In this document: piece by piece, positions 44,919-55,100 of the stretch
Layout of the letters: the number at the start of each line of letters is the position of its first letter
Position numbering within the stretch: the first letter of the stretch is position 1
Source of the DNA: Akkermansiaceae bacterium UBA956
GTDB taxonomy: Bacteria > Verrucomicrobiota > Verrucomicrobiia > Verrucomicrobiales > Akkermansiaceae
Reading direction: 5' to 3'
Length of the DNA: 64,000 nucleotides
NCBI GenBank assembly: GCA_002293145.1
Contig: DBCO01000005.1
Location: forward strand, 172,532-236,531
Translations under genes and position numbers: made by a program
The notes under the pieces: model-generated
Told to the model about the DNA's origin: nothing
Seen by the model: only the letters and a program-made list of their open reading frames with translations
The model's database searches: none

Positions 44919-46085
44919 TCAATGCTCGCGGCAGAATGATTCGAAGCGATCAAGGCCCTCGGCGAGGACATCGAGCGTGGTGCAATAGCTGAGACGGATG
45001 CCGTCGTCGTAGCCGAAAGCGATGCCAGGGATGGCGGCGACTTTGTAGCGCGAAAGCAATTTATCGCAGAGGTTCATCGATTTCAGACCGAGTTTACCAG
45101 TGTAAACGAAGAAATAGAAGGCACCTTGTGGCTCTACCACGCGGATATTCGGAATCTGGCGCAGGCGACCGAGCATAAACTGGCGGCGCACATCGTATTC
45201 ACCCACCATATCGCTAACGAATGATTGGTCGCCAGTGAGTGCGGCCAAGGCACCATATTGCGCGAACGAGCATGCGTTCGATACCGTATGGTTCTGGATT
45301 TTTTCGATCGCTTCGGCCAAGGCGCGCGGAGCAGCGGTGTAGCCGAGGCGCCAGCCGGTCATCGAATAGCCTTTGGAGAAGCCGTTGACGGTGATGGTGC
45401 AGTTGTAAAGTTCGTCGCTCAAGGAGGCGATGGAAACATGCTTGGCGTCGCCGTATACGAGTTTCTCGTAGATTTCATCAGAGAGAATCGTGATGTCCTC
45501 GGAAAGAGCCACTTCGCCAAGTGCGAGCAATTCTTCTTCCGTGTAAATGGCGCCGGTGGGGTTTCCGGGAGAGTTGATGATGACGATCTTGGTGCGTGGA
45601 GTCATGGCATCCTCGAATTGCTCGGGAGTCATTTTCCAGCCTGTGGCCTCGGTGGTTTCGATCACGACGGGCACGCCACCAGCGAGTAAGACCATTTCAG
45701 GATAGCTGACCCAATACGGAGCAGGAATGATGACTTCGTCGCCTTCTTCCACCATCGCGAGAATCGCCATGTAGCAGGCCATTTTGGCACCACCGGTGAC
45801 GCAGATGTCTTTGGCATCGTAGGAGAGATTGTTGTCAGCTTTCAGCTTGGCAGAGAGAGCTTCGCGGAGCTCAGGAATGCCCGAAGCGGCGGTGTATTTG
45901 GTGAAACCTGCCATCAAAGCGGCAGCACCAGCTTGTTTGACATGTTCTGGAGTGTCCATGTCGGGTTCGCCACCGGCCAAACCGTATACTTCTTCGCCGC
46001 GTGCCTTCATGGCTTTGGCTTGATTGGTGATCGACAGGGTGAGTGACGGGGAAACTTTTTGAATTCGTGATGAGATGCTTTCCAT
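44919..46085 (-). CDS. Aspartate aminotransferase (class I, Ib-type)
   Basis: 388 residues, PLP-dependent transfer of amino groups between aspartate and 2-oxoglutarate. Seen: GGEPDMDTPEHV, then YWVSYPEMV, NSPGNPTGAIYTEEEL, SDEIYEKLVYG, and the PLP-lysine in NGFSKGYSMTGWRLGY. C-terminal substrate Arg is in DDGIRLSYC. Length fits the Ib subgroup; prephenate or other aromatic side activities cannot be excluded. Cytosolic. Confidence 0.93.
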   Translation of the reverse strand: MESISSRIQKVSPSLTLSITNQAKAMKARGEEVYGLAGGEPDMDTPEHVKQAGAAALMAGFTKYTAASGIPELREALSAKLKADNNLSYDAKDICVTGGAKMACYMAILAMVEEGDEVIIPAPYWVSYPEMVLLAGGVPVVIETTEATGWKMTPEQFEDAMTPRTKIVIINSPGNPTGAIYTEEELLALGEVALSEDITILSDEIYEKLVYGDAKHVSIASLSDELYNCTITVNGFSKGYSMTGWRLGYTAAPRALAEAIEKIQNHTVSNACSFAQYGALAALTGDQSFVSDMVGEYDVRRQFMLGRLRQIPNIRVVEPQGAFYFFVYTGKLGLKSMNLCDKLLSRYKVAAIPGIAFGYDDGIRLSYCTTLDVLAEGLDRFESFCREH

Positions 46086-46488
46086 GGCTGCGCTGTGTAG
46101 TGATTAGTAGCCCCTCAGACGGGCAACGGAACTATGGAATCGCGCGTCGCCTGCGGTGCGGGCGACCGTTTTGCCCATTACCCCGACGCAAGGCAAGCCC
46201 AAAACGGAGTTGCGGGAAAAGATTTGACCGAATCCACGCCATCGCTCGTAAAAACTTCCGCGCCCCTTGAAAATCATAGTTTCCCGCAAATTTGATATAT
46301 TTTACCATGCATCCACGGTAACTCATGCGAAAAGTGAATCATCTGAGAATTCGTAGCAATTTTTTTGCAGGATTTCAAGATATTCAAAGATTCAAGAAAT
46401 CAGTTTTAATCAGTAAAATCTTTGCTCGATAAGCTCTTCCCCCACTTTCCGTCATCATAAATCTTGATGCGCGGCGGTATAGCTCGGC
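46086..46488. other. Intergenic region before arsR
   Basis: No convincing gene. GTCGCC-tgcggtgcg-GGCGAC (46146-46166) is a hairpin in the part just upstream of aspC and could be in its leader. The rest, AT-rich near 46290-46420, has no evident structure. Confidence 0.35.
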
Positions 46489-46809
46489 CTAAAATTTCAA
46501 ACGCGAAGTTTTCGTCACATCCCGATTCAACTTATCGCACACCATACGGCACAGCTCGAAGACCATCGGATCAGCGATCTGATAGAGCACCTGCGTGCCC
46601 TCTTTGCGGCGACTCACCACTCCGGCATCGTGCAGCATTTTGAGTTGCTTCGAGACATTTGCCTGGCTCGTCGGCAAGACATCGACAATGTCCGAGACAC
46701 TGCGTTCGCCGGATTTCAGCTCCTGCACGATCGCTAATCGGCTTACCTCCGAAAACGCACGGAACAGGTTTGCCACGCGTTCAAGCTGTATCGCATCCAG
46801 TTTTATCAT
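46489..46809 (-). CDS. ArsR-family repressor
   Basis: 106 residues from the ATG at 46809; an upstream start at 46869 would cross the divergent promoter. The winged helix is typical: ERVANLFRAFSEVSRLAIVQ, then TSQANVSKQLKMLHDAGVVS and RRKEGTQVLYQI. The only cysteines are a C-terminal pair (LCRMVC), not the alpha-3 ELCVCDL site of arsenic sensors. Divergent from a rhodanese/YgaP-like gene, as YgaV is adjacent to YgaP in E. coli; a role in sensing persulfide or other sulfur stress is a likely inference. Confidence 0.85.
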   Translation of the reverse strand: MIKLDAIQLERVANLFRAFSEVSRLAIVQELKSGERSVSDIVDVLPTSQANVSKQLKMLHDAGVVSRRKEGTQVLYQIADPMVFELCRMVCDKLNRDVTKTSRLKF

Positions 46810-46891
46810 GCACCCATTATAAAGGAAAAAATAACACTTGCAAGAATAACCATATAGAAATATGTTCATTTATATACAAACCGCACCGACT
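46810..46891. promoter_or_regulatory. Divergent promoter region with AT-rich dyad
   Basis: The 82 bases between arsR and the rhodanese gene contain ACCATAT-aga-AATATG (about 46849-46866) and ATTTATAT. The AT-rich dyad resembles operators of sulfur-sensing ArsR regulators, but no consensus was tested. Confidence 0.4.
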
Positions 46892-47443
46892 ATGAAAATT
46901 AATGCCACAGAACTCCAAAACAGCCTTCAATCCGGAAAAAACATCAGCCTCATCGATGTCCGCACACCCATCGAGCATGAGGAAATGCACATTGAGAGAT
47001 CACACTTGATGCCGCTCGATCAGCTAGATCCCGCTGCTGTCAAGTCAGCCTCGTCCTCTGCCGAGCAATGCGTGCTGATCTGCCGCGGCGGAAAACGCGC
47101 GGAACAAGCCTATCAGAAATTGCAAGCCGCAGGTTGTAGCAACCTCGCCATCCTCGATGGCGGCGTGCTAGCCTGGGAAGCGAAAGGACTGCCACTCCAA
47201 CGCACGGAGCGCAAGGTATTGCCATTGATGCGACAAGTGCAATTAACCATCGGACTGCTAGCCCTGACCGGCTCGATCCTAGCCATGACCGTGCACAAAA
47301 ACTTTGCGCTTCTCCCCGCCTTCCTCGGCTGTGGTCTCACCCTCGCCGGCTCGACCGGCTGGTGTGGCCTGGCGATTTTGCTCTCCAAAATGCCATGGAA
47401 CAAAATCAATGGCTGCTGCTCCAACGCGAAATCTTGCAATTGA
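46892..47443 (+). CDS. Rhodanese with C-terminal DUF2892 membrane domain (YgaP-like)
   Basis: 183 residues from the ATG at 46892; the upstream start at 46862 adds only a short leader. Rhodanese domain (about 1-100) with DVRTPIEHEEMHI and active-site loop CVLICRGGKRA (Cys in ICRGG). Two hydrophobic helices follow (about 115-135 and 145-170), the DUF2892 fold seen in YgaP. Sulfurtransferase at the inner membrane face. Cys-rich tail GCCSNAKSC is odd. The divergent ArsR gene is its probable regulator. Confidence 0.9.
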   Translation: MKINATELQNSLQSGKNISLIDVRTPIEHEEMHIERSHLMPLDQLDPAAVKSASSSAEQCVLICRGGKRAEQAYQKLQAAGCSNLAILDGGVLAWEAKGLPLQRTERKVLPLMRQVQLTIGLLALTGSILAMTVHKNFALLPAFLGCGLTLAGSTGWCGLAILLSKMPWNKINGCCSNAKSCN

Positions 47444-47581
47444 TGAATCTAAAATCGCAAGCCTATCGCTGATCGCCGCCGATCAAGAGACCACTCATGA
47501 TTGGTGGAGGAATGAGCGCGAACGGTTTCGCATCTACAGCTCAATTTTCATCATCGAAGAAGCATCTGGGACTTTAAGTAG

Positions 47582-47878
47582 CGAATCGAAGCCGAAGGCC
47601 GCGATGGATCCGCTCGCCTCTTCGCAGCATTCACTTACACGTTAGAACGCAAAGGACTCATTACCCGCGAGGGACGCATCGTTGACGCAAGCTTCACGGA
47701 TGCGCCACGCCAGTGCAACACCCGCAAACAAAGCCAACAGATCAAAGATGGCAAACGCCCCGAAGAATTCGACGCCAGTCCATCCGTGGGTAGACAGAAA
47801 GATTGCGAAGGACGCTGGGCAAAGCAACTCGAAACCACCCGCTCAGAGAAGCAGAAATCAAAACCAACAAAACCATAA
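47582..47878 (+). pseudogene. IS5-family transposase relic
   Basis: An open segment of 98 residues matches the middle of IS5-type DDE transposases: RLFAAFTYTLERKGLITREG, RIVDASFTDAPRQCNTRKQ, then RRPEEFDASPSVGRQKDCEGR-like and WAKQ. The first catalytic Asp lies in IVDASF. A stop precedes it and the usual downstream HYGYKNH, second Asp and Glu are lost. Both ends are decayed and no terminal inverted repeats were found. Confidence 0.75.
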
Positions 47879-48452
47879 GCCGCATGCAGAAAAACACTCC
47901 CCCAACCAGCTCAATCAACTTCGCGAGTAGCTTGAACTCGCATTCAGCCAACTATAAAGCATTCACAAATCTATTACCCCTATCCAGAGGTGCCCTGTAG
48001 AGATTTCCACACCAGTCAGCCATTGATCAAAAACCATTGAAGCCAGCTTTGTGACGAAGATAGCGGGGCTAACTGAATGTCCAATTACTCCTGTAAATTA
48101 AAACTGTTTTCACGGATTTTTTCGAGGAAAGAAATGAATCATGCAGAGTTTTTTTCAAATTACCAAAAACAAATGAACAACCAAGTCCTTCAAGTCTTGC
48201 GTCTTCCATCTCATCCTGTAATCTTTATAATGCTGTCTCGATTGGCCGCCACTACGAATGACCATCGTATATTCCGGATCTGCACGAATGCCTTTGCGAG
48301 TCTTCCGCTTGCCCACTAGGTTGAGTTACACCCGCCAAGAAGACATCAACACCCGTCTTAATACCTTCCAGCAGCTCAGGCAGTGGTAATTCAGCTGATT
48401 TTGCGACGCAAAAAGGCATTGCGCATCCGCTGGGGATGCGTTAACAAAACGC
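47879..48452. other. Decayed non-coding stretch after the IS relic
   Basis: No complete gene. A minus-strand frame 48156-48316 encodes about 54 residues (LVGKRKTRKGIRADPEYT onward) that look protein-like but match nothing I recognise. CGCATCC-gctg-GGATGCG (48423-48440) is a short hairpin just before purB. Confidence 0.35.
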
Positions 48453-49871
48453 GTGATTGCGAATGTATTAGCAGAACGATATGCCTCCGAGGGCATGCAA
48501 GCGATTTGGTCGGCAGAAGGCAGAATTCTGCTAGAGCGTGAATTTTGGATTGCCGTGATGAAGGCTCAGAAAGATCTGGGCCTACACATCCCTGATGAAG
48601 CGATCAGTGCCTATCAAAAAGTAAAACATCAAATCGATGTGGCATCGATCATGCAACGCGAGCGCACCACTCGACATGATGTAAAAGCACGCATCGAGGA
48701 ATTCAATGATCTTGCCGGTCAAGAGCATGTTCACAAGGGCATGACATCGCGTGACCTCACCGAAAACGTCGAGCAACTCCAGGTCTACAAATCGCTGTTC
48801 GTGCTGCGCGACAAATGCGTCGCCACCTTGCATCGTTTTCGTCTGCATGCCGAAAACAACAAGCACATCATCTTGACCGCACGCACGCACAATGTCGCCG
48901 CGCAGCCTACGACCATGGGTAAACGCATCGCGATGTTTGGCGAGGAATTTTACCAAAGCCTGCAATTGCTGGAATCGACAATCACCCAGTATCGGGTTCG
49001 CGGTCTGAAAGGCGCGGTAGGCACACAGATGGATCAGCTCTCATTGTTCGATGGCGACTCATCGAAAGTAAGCGCGCTAGAGCAACGCATCACCAGCCAT
49101 CTCGGCATGCACGGCGTATGGAGCAACGTTGGTCAAGTCTACCCCCGTTCGTTAGATTTTCGAGTCGTCTCCTGCCTAACTGATCTCGCATCGGCACCAT
49201 CCTCTTTCTGCAAAACTCTGCGTCTGATGGCTGGTCATGAAACCGCCAGCGAAGGATTCGCACCCGGGCAAACGGGCTCTAGCGCGATGCCGCACAAGAT
49301 GAATTCACGCTCCTGCGAACGCGTGAACGGTTTTCACGTAATCCTCAAAGGCTATCTCGCGATGGCGGCAGGCCTCGCTGGAGATCAATGGAATGAAGGC
49401 GATGTCTCATGCTCGGTTGTGCGCCGTGTCATGCTGCCCGATGCATTTTTCGCACTCGATGGCTTACTCGAAACGTTTCTCACGATTCTCGATCAAATGG
49501 AAAACTATCCGGAGATGATCGCAGCTGAAACACAACATTATCTCCCCTTCCTGATGACCACCACCGTGATGATGGAAGCTGTGAAAGCCGGTGTCGGTCG
49601 CGAAACCGCACACAAAGCAATCAAGGAGCATGCCGTCGCCACGGTCAAAGATCTGCGCAATGGAGTGATTGATCGCAACAATCTCATCGAGCGCCTAGCT
49701 ACTGACTCGCGCATTGGCCTGAGCCGAGAAGCACTTGATTTGATAATGAAAAATGGCGAACGTGAGACCGGTGCCGCCGATCCTCAAGTCGATTATTTTT
49801 CAGCAACCATCAAAGAGCTTGAGGCAAAGTATCCGAATGCTGTGAGCTACGCTCCCGGCGCCATTCTCTAA
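48453..49871 (+). CDS. purB: Adenylosuccinate lyase
   Basis: 472 residues with GTG start, beginning IANVLAERYASEGMQAIWS as typical. The enzyme acts twice in purine synthesis (SAICAR to AICAR, adenylosuccinate to AMP). Fumarase-superfamily signature GSSAMPHKMNSRSCERV, with its preceding flexible loop, is intact; KGMTSRDLTEN and HNVAAQPTTMGKR are present. Short dispersed repeats with TCTTGCCTG follow the stop. Confidence 0.95.
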   Translation: MIANVLAERYASEGMQAIWSAEGRILLEREFWIAVMKAQKDLGLHIPDEAISAYQKVKHQIDVASIMQRERTTRHDVKARIEEFNDLAGQEHVHKGMTSRDLTENVEQLQVYKSLFVLRDKCVATLHRFRLHAENNKHIILTARTHNVAAQPTTMGKRIAMFGEEFYQSLQLLESTITQYRVRGLKGAVGTQMDQLSLFDGDSSKVSALEQRITSHLGMHGVWSNVGQVYPRSLDFRVVSCLTDLASAPSSFCKTLRLMAGHETASEGFAPGQTGSSAMPHKMNSRSCERVNGFHVILKGYLAMAAGLAGDQWNEGDVSCSVVRRVMLPDAFFALDGLLETFLTILDQMENYPEMIAAETQHYLPFLMTTTVMMEAVKAGVGRETAHKAIKEHAVATVKDLRNGVIDRNNLIERLATDSRIGLSREALDLIMKNGERETGAADPQVDYFSATIKELEAKYPNAVSYAPGAIL

Positions 49872-49872
49872 C

Positions 49873-49928
49873 ATACGGGAGGTCAGGTATCTTGCCTGAC
49901 TCAGCAGATGGGCATCTTGCCTGTCATC
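49873..49928. repeat. Short repeats with CTTGCCTG
   Basis: GTCAGG-tatcttg-CCTGAC forms a hairpin and is followed by GGGCATCTTGCCTGTC; a related word ACAGGCAAG occurs at about 26460. Likely dispersed intergenic repeats between purB and queC. Confidence 0.45.
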
Positions 49929-49954
49929 CTAAAGCACACACTCGTCGCAAAAAC

Positions 49955-50659
49955 ATGAACCATCCCCAAGACAACGAAGCTATCGTCCTTCTCAGCGGCG
50001 GCATGGATTCCGTGACGGCGCTCCACCACGCACACGCCGCTGGCCCCGTTCTAACGGCGGTGAGTTTTGACTACGGATCGAAGCACAATGTTCGTGAAAT
50101 TTCCTTTGCCAAATGGCATTGCGATGAGCTCGGCATCAAGCATCAAGTCGTAGCGCTCGATTTTTTTACCCAACTCTTCACCAGCAGCCTGCTTGATGGT
50201 GGAGCTCCCATTCCCGATGGCCACTACGCCGAAGCGAACATGAAACAAACCGTGGTGCCATTTCGCAATGGCATCATGCTCGCCATCGCGGCCGGCATTG
50301 CCGAAAATCATGGTGCGGGGCGCTTGGTCATCGCTGCGCACTCAGGTGATCACGCGATCTATCCTGATTGCCGCGAAAGCTTCATGCAAGGCATGGCGAC
50401 CGCCGTTGAAGAAGGAACCTATGCCCGCGTACGAATTGATCGGCCCTTCATTCACCTCGGCAAAGCCGCCATCGCCGCGCGCGGAACAGAACTCGGCATC
50501 GACTTCCGACAAACCTGGTCTTGCTACAAAGGAGGTGACATTCATTGCGGCACTTGTGGCACTTGCGTGGAACGACGCGAGGCATTTCTGTTAGCCAATA
50601 TTATCGATCCTACCGAGTATCTCGCCACACCGCCTCTACCCGCCACTCCCTCATGCTAA
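49955..50659 (+). CDS. queC: 7-cyano-7-deazaguanine synthase QueC
   Basis: 234 residues from the ATG at 49955 (MNHPQDNEAIVLLSGG); upstream frame 49892 has no homology. QueC makes preQ0 for queuosine. PP-loop SGGMDSVTAL, the HSGDHAIYPDCR region, and the zinc ligands in CYKGGDIHCGTCGTCVERR are all intact. Its 3' end overlaps queE by seven bases, so the two are translated together. Confidence 0.96.
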   Translation: MNHPQDNEAIVLLSGGMDSVTALHHAHAAGPVLTAVSFDYGSKHNVREISFAKWHCDELGIKHQVVALDFFTQLFTSSLLDGGAPIPDGHYAEANMKQTVVPFRNGIMLAIAAGIAENHGAGRLVIAAHSGDHAIYPDCRESFMQGMATAVEEGTYARVRIDRPFIHLGKAAIAARGTELGIDFRQTWSCYKGGDIHCGTCGTCVERREAFLLANIIDPTEYLATPPLPATPSC

Positions 50660-51345
50660 TCTGCGAATTGTTTCACTCGATCCAAGGAGAAGGTTCACTT
50701 GCGGGTGTGCCCAGTGTGTTCGTGCGCACCTCCGGTTGCAATTTGCGCTGTGTGTGGTGCGATACGCCTTACGCTTCGTGGAACCCGACAGGAACAAAAT
50801 ACGAAATCGCTGATTTGTTAGGGGAAATTCTCGCCTACCCCGCACAGCACGTAGTGCTCACTGGCGGAGAGCCACTGATTGCCAAGGGTATCGAATTTCT
50901 CGCGGCCGAACTGCGCGCGAATGGCAAGCACCTCACCATCGAGACGGCTGGAACAATTGCCCCACAAGGAATTGCCTGCGATCTCGCGTCACTGAGCCCA
51001 AAGCTCGCACACTCAACTCCTTCCGAGGAACAGGCTGGGCCATGGGCGGCCCGCCATCAGGCCACAAGATGGCAACCTGATGTCATCCGTGCATGGATCA
51101 ATCACTGCGACTACCAGCTGAAATTTGTCGTCCGCAACGAACAGGATGTGATCGAGCTGATGGAATTGTTAGGCAGCAGCAACATCCAAGTTGCCGCGCA
51201 CAAAATCCTTCTCATGCCGGAGGGCATCGATGCAAATATTCTCAAGCAATCCGCATTCGCCGTATCCGAGCTTTGCAAGCGCTACGGCTTTCGCTACACG
51301 CCGCGCCTTCACATAGACCTCTACGGAAACACTCGCGGCACCTGA
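50653..51345 (+). CDS. queE: 7-carboxy-7-deazaguanine synthase QueE
   Basis: 230 residues from ATG 50653 (MLICELFHSIQGEGSLAG). Radical SAM enzyme of queuosine synthesis: cluster motif CNLRCVWC (residues 33-40 approximately), GGEPLIAKG, ETAGTIAP. Overlaps the end of queC. No queD or queF is nearby; those steps must be encoded elsewhere. Confidence 0.95.
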   Translation: MLICELFHSIQGEGSLAGVPSVFVRTSGCNLRCVWCDTPYASWNPTGTKYEIADLLGEILAYPAQHVVLTGGEPLIAKGIEFLAAELRANGKHLTIETAGTIAPQGIACDLASLSPKLAHSTPSEEQAGPWAARHQATRWQPDVIRAWINHCDYQLKFVVRNEQDVIELMELLGSSNIQVAAHKILLMPEGIDANILKQSAFAVSELCKRYGFRYTPRLHIDLYGNTRGT

Positions 51346-51369
51346 TTCTTTTCTCACCGCTTCTATCCA

Positions 51370-52086
51370 ATGATTGCACTCTTCGACCTTGATGGCACCA
51401 TTCTTCCTTGGGATACGCAGAAACTTTTCTGCCACTACGTCATCACGCGCCATCCGCTACGCCGCTTGTTTTTGTTAGCCTATGTGCCACTCACACCATT
51501 CGCTAGCACTCTCGGCTCCGAGGGATTGAAGCGCGTGTTCCTGAGTTTTTTATGGAAAATGGAGCGACATGAAATCGAAGAATATGCACGCGCCTTTGCG
51601 GCCGAATGGGTCGCCAAAAGTGCTTGGCCCGAGATGCTGGCGCGCATCAATCAACACAAAAAAAATGGCGATCTTACAGTGCTCGTCTCGGCAAGCCCTG
51701 AAGCCTATGTGCGAGAAATCGGCAAAATTCTCGGCTTCGATCTGAGCTACGGAACCGTCATTGATTTTCCTGACAAAGGGGGGCTTCCTATTTTCCCCGA
51801 TCTTATCAACAACAAGGGCCACAACAAAGTTCTGCGTCTGCGAGAGGAGCTTGATCAAAGTCATTTCGCCAATGATGGCACATTACAACAAGCCCATGGC
51901 TACACCGATAGTCGAGCTGATTTGCCAATGCTCTCCCTTTGTCAAACTGCGACTGTGGTCAACCCAAGCAAAAAACTGTTAGCCATTGCCGAAGACAAGG
52001 GCTGGGAAATCATTCGTCTTCCTCGTCCATGGAAGAATAAGATACACCGTTTTTTGCTGCGCATAAAAATCGTGCTCGGATTCTGA
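51370..52086 (+). CDS. HAD-superfamily hydrolase, subfamily IB
   Basis: 238 residues. Motif I DLDGTILPW (residues 6-14), a helical cap with KRVFLSFLWKMERHEIEEYA, motif II VLVSASPEAYVREIG, motif III Lys, and motif IV GYTDSRADLPML. Subfamily IB includes phosphoserine phosphatase-like enzymes and lysophosphatidate/CapA-type phosphatases, so the substrate is open. Follows queE by 24 bases, possibly co-transcribed. Confidence 0.85.
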   Translation: MIALFDLDGTILPWDTQKLFCHYVITRHPLRRLFLLAYVPLTPFASTLGSEGLKRVFLSFLWKMERHEIEEYARAFAAEWVAKSAWPEMLARINQHKKNGDLTVLVSASPEAYVREIGKILGFDLSYGTVIDFPDKGGLPIFPDLINNKGHNKVLRLREELDQSHFANDGTLQQAHGYTDSRADLPMLSLCQTATVVNPSKKLLAIAEDKGWEIIRLPRPWKNKIHRFLLRIKIVLGF

Positions 52087-52136
52087 AAAACTTGATGCGT
52101 GGATGACAGACTAGATTACCCGCAGCGGAAATCTTG

Positions 52137-52145
52137 TGCTATACT
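52137..52145 (+). promoter_or_regulatory. Extended -10 promoter of the pectate-lyase-like gene
   Basis: TGCTATACT (TGn plus TATACT) lies 16 bases upstream of the ATG at 52161; no good -35. The short leader supports that start over the TTG at 52134. Confidence 0.45.
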
Positions 52146-52160
52146 TTGCTTATAAATTCC

Positions 52161-55100
52161 ATGAAGCGTCTCTTATTGCTCCTGCTACTCGTGTTTCCGA
52201 TTAGCAATCTGCTCGCGCAGATTCCTGCTTTTCCAGGAGCACAAGGGTATGGAGCCTTCGCGACGGGTGGACGCGGTGGCGATGTTTACACCGTTACCAA
52301 CCTCAACTCCACTGGCGCGGGTTCACTTTACAATGGCATCACGAACATTCCCGCCGATGGCCGCACGATTGTTTTTGCCGTGAGTGGTCAAATTAATTTG
52401 TCAGGTGGCATTACGACGCGTATCACACAAAACAAATTGACCATCGCTGGACAGACCGCACCAGGTGATGGGATCTTGCTAAGGAATGGCACCTTGCGAA
52501 TCTCAGCCGATCATATCATCATTCGCCATCTGCGATTTCGCCATGGCAAAAATGGTAGCGGCGGTGACTGCATCGATCTCGATTCCGGCTGCCAAAACGC
52601 GATCCTCGATCACATTTCGATGGCATTTAGCACCGATGAAAACATTTCCTCGTTCGGCAGCCCTCCAGAAAACTTGACGATGCAGTGGTCGTTCAATGCC
52701 TGGGGTCTCGAATCCCACTCTGCGGGAGGACTCTGGGATCAAAACCACGCCACATGCCATCACTCGCTTTGGGCGCACAATCACACGCGGAACCCGAAGG
52801 CTCGCCCTAACGGATTGCTTGAGTGGACAAACAACGTCACTTTTGACTGGGACATCGGCTTCATCATGGGCGACTCCGCAACGCCCGCCAATTGGAAAGC
52901 AAACGTCATCGGCAATTACTTTGTTTGTCCACCGGGAAACATCATTAGCAAGCCACTTATCGGCGCAAATCTCGACCGCAATGGCTATCCAAATTTTTCG
53001 GTTCACGTTGCTAACAACCTTCACGACAACAACGGCGATGGGATTCTCAATGGCACAGATCGTGGATGGAACATCGTCAATGGCAGCGCCTATCAAGCAA
53101 CAACCAATCCTACGGGAAATTACTTGCGCCTTGATACACCCGTAAGCGGTTCAACAACGCTCGCCGTCGAGTCACCGCATTTAGCTCATAAAAAAATCGT
53201 TTCACATGGCGGAGCATTGCGCACGGACATTGGCTACAGCGGAACCTATCGTGATGAAGTCGATACTCGATTGATACAAAATCTCACCACGCAAACACGC
53301 AACCACATCACTCGCGAGAGCGAGCTTGCAGGCATCAGCAACGCTGGCTTCGGCACATTCAACGCATCCGCCGCTCCCGTAGATTCGGACAAAGATGGCA
53401 TGCCTGACTTTTACGAAACATCCCTCGGATGGAACCCCGCCACACAAGATCACAATACGGCGCTCGCCAATAGCGGTGGACTCGTCACAGGCACTACCTT
53501 TTTTCCTTCCGCCACTCCAGCCGGCTACACGCGACTCGAAGAATACTTACACTTTCTCTCCCTACCTCACGGCACGGTGCCGCGCAATATCGCGGGCTCA
53601 ACGACTAGCGTACAAATTGACCTATCCAAATTCACCGCAGGCTTCAGCGATGCTCCTGTGTTCACCATCTCAAACATCATCGGCGGCACCATTGTACAAA
53701 GCGGTGTAGGCTATCGAAACGTGACTTTCACCCCTACACTCAATCTAACAGGAAGAGCGCGATTTGACTTTACCGTGACCGACAGCTCAGCGCATAGCTT
53801 CACGCAGACTTGCGCCTTAGTCATCACATCCACAGGCTTGCCGCGCGATGTTTCTTGGAAGGGCGTGGGAAACACCTGGGATAACAGCACAGCCACCAAT
53901 TGGCTGCGAACATCGAATAACACTACCGTCGCATACTCCGATGGCGACCGCGTGACATTTGATCAATCAGGCATCGCACAAGCGAATGCGAGCATTCCTG
54001 CTTCGATCTTGCCTTCGACAATCGAGGTAAATGCTTCGGGCAATTATACATTCAATGGCACGGGTTCGATTTTATGCACAGGAGCTCTTACCAAACGCGG
54101 CGCTGGCACACTGGCCCTAGCAAATTCTGGAGCTAACAGTTTTTCGTCGATCTCGCTGGATGCAGGAACACTCGCACTCAATAACGCAACAGCTGGCGGA
54201 TCTGCAAAAATTTCGTTTCAGGGCGGAGCTCTTACACTCGCTCCAGCGAGCAACAACATCATCGCCAATACATTCGAATTCAGTCAACCAGCGCTGATCA
54301 CTGTCGGTTCCCAACACACGCAAACAGGCAATTGGACCGGTGATCAAGTTGTAACCATCAACGCCACATCATCGCAACTTTGGACAATTGCTGGCACGTG
54401 GACAGGATTCACGGGGCATATCAAGGCTGGTATCGGAAATCCGAAATTACGCATCAATGGCAGCACGAACACCAACTTCGGCAGTGCGGCAGTATCTATC
54501 GATTTAGGCAGCGGCAGCGCACAATTGATGAGTCGCAATGGAGCAACGATTGCCATTGGAGAACTCTCCTCATCAGGAAGTTCCACTGTTCTCAGCGGCA
54601 CTCAGACGGGCACAACCGCGAGCACCTATCAAGTCGGAGGAAAAAATACCAATGCGACCTTTGCAGGTGTTATTTCCAACGGCAGCGACGCGACAAGCAT
54701 CAGCAAAGTAGGTTCAGGCACGTGGACCTTATCAGGTGCCAGCACCTATACTGGCTCTACTGCGATTACAGCGGGCAGTCTTCTAGTCGATGGCGCGCTC
54801 GGTGCGACGGCCGTCACCGTGTCAAGCGGCGCGATGTTAGGTGGTGATGGCAACATCAGTGGTACTGTCACGGCCAATGCCTTAGCCATTTTATCACCCG
54901 GCACAATCCCCTTTACAGGATCGACTCTGACCATCGGAGGAGGACTCACCCTGCAAGGCAACACGATCTATTGTGATCTTTCCAATTCACCCACAGGAGC
55001 CAATGACAAAATCGTCGTCGGTGGCACACTAGGCCTAACAGGATCTCAGCATTTTCAATTTCTTTTGCTCAACGGCCCCTTAGCCGCTGGTACCTACGAT

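Noticed and set aside
46104..46326. Short minus-strand frames between aspC and arsR
   Set aside because: No start context or recognisable domain; treated as non-coding.
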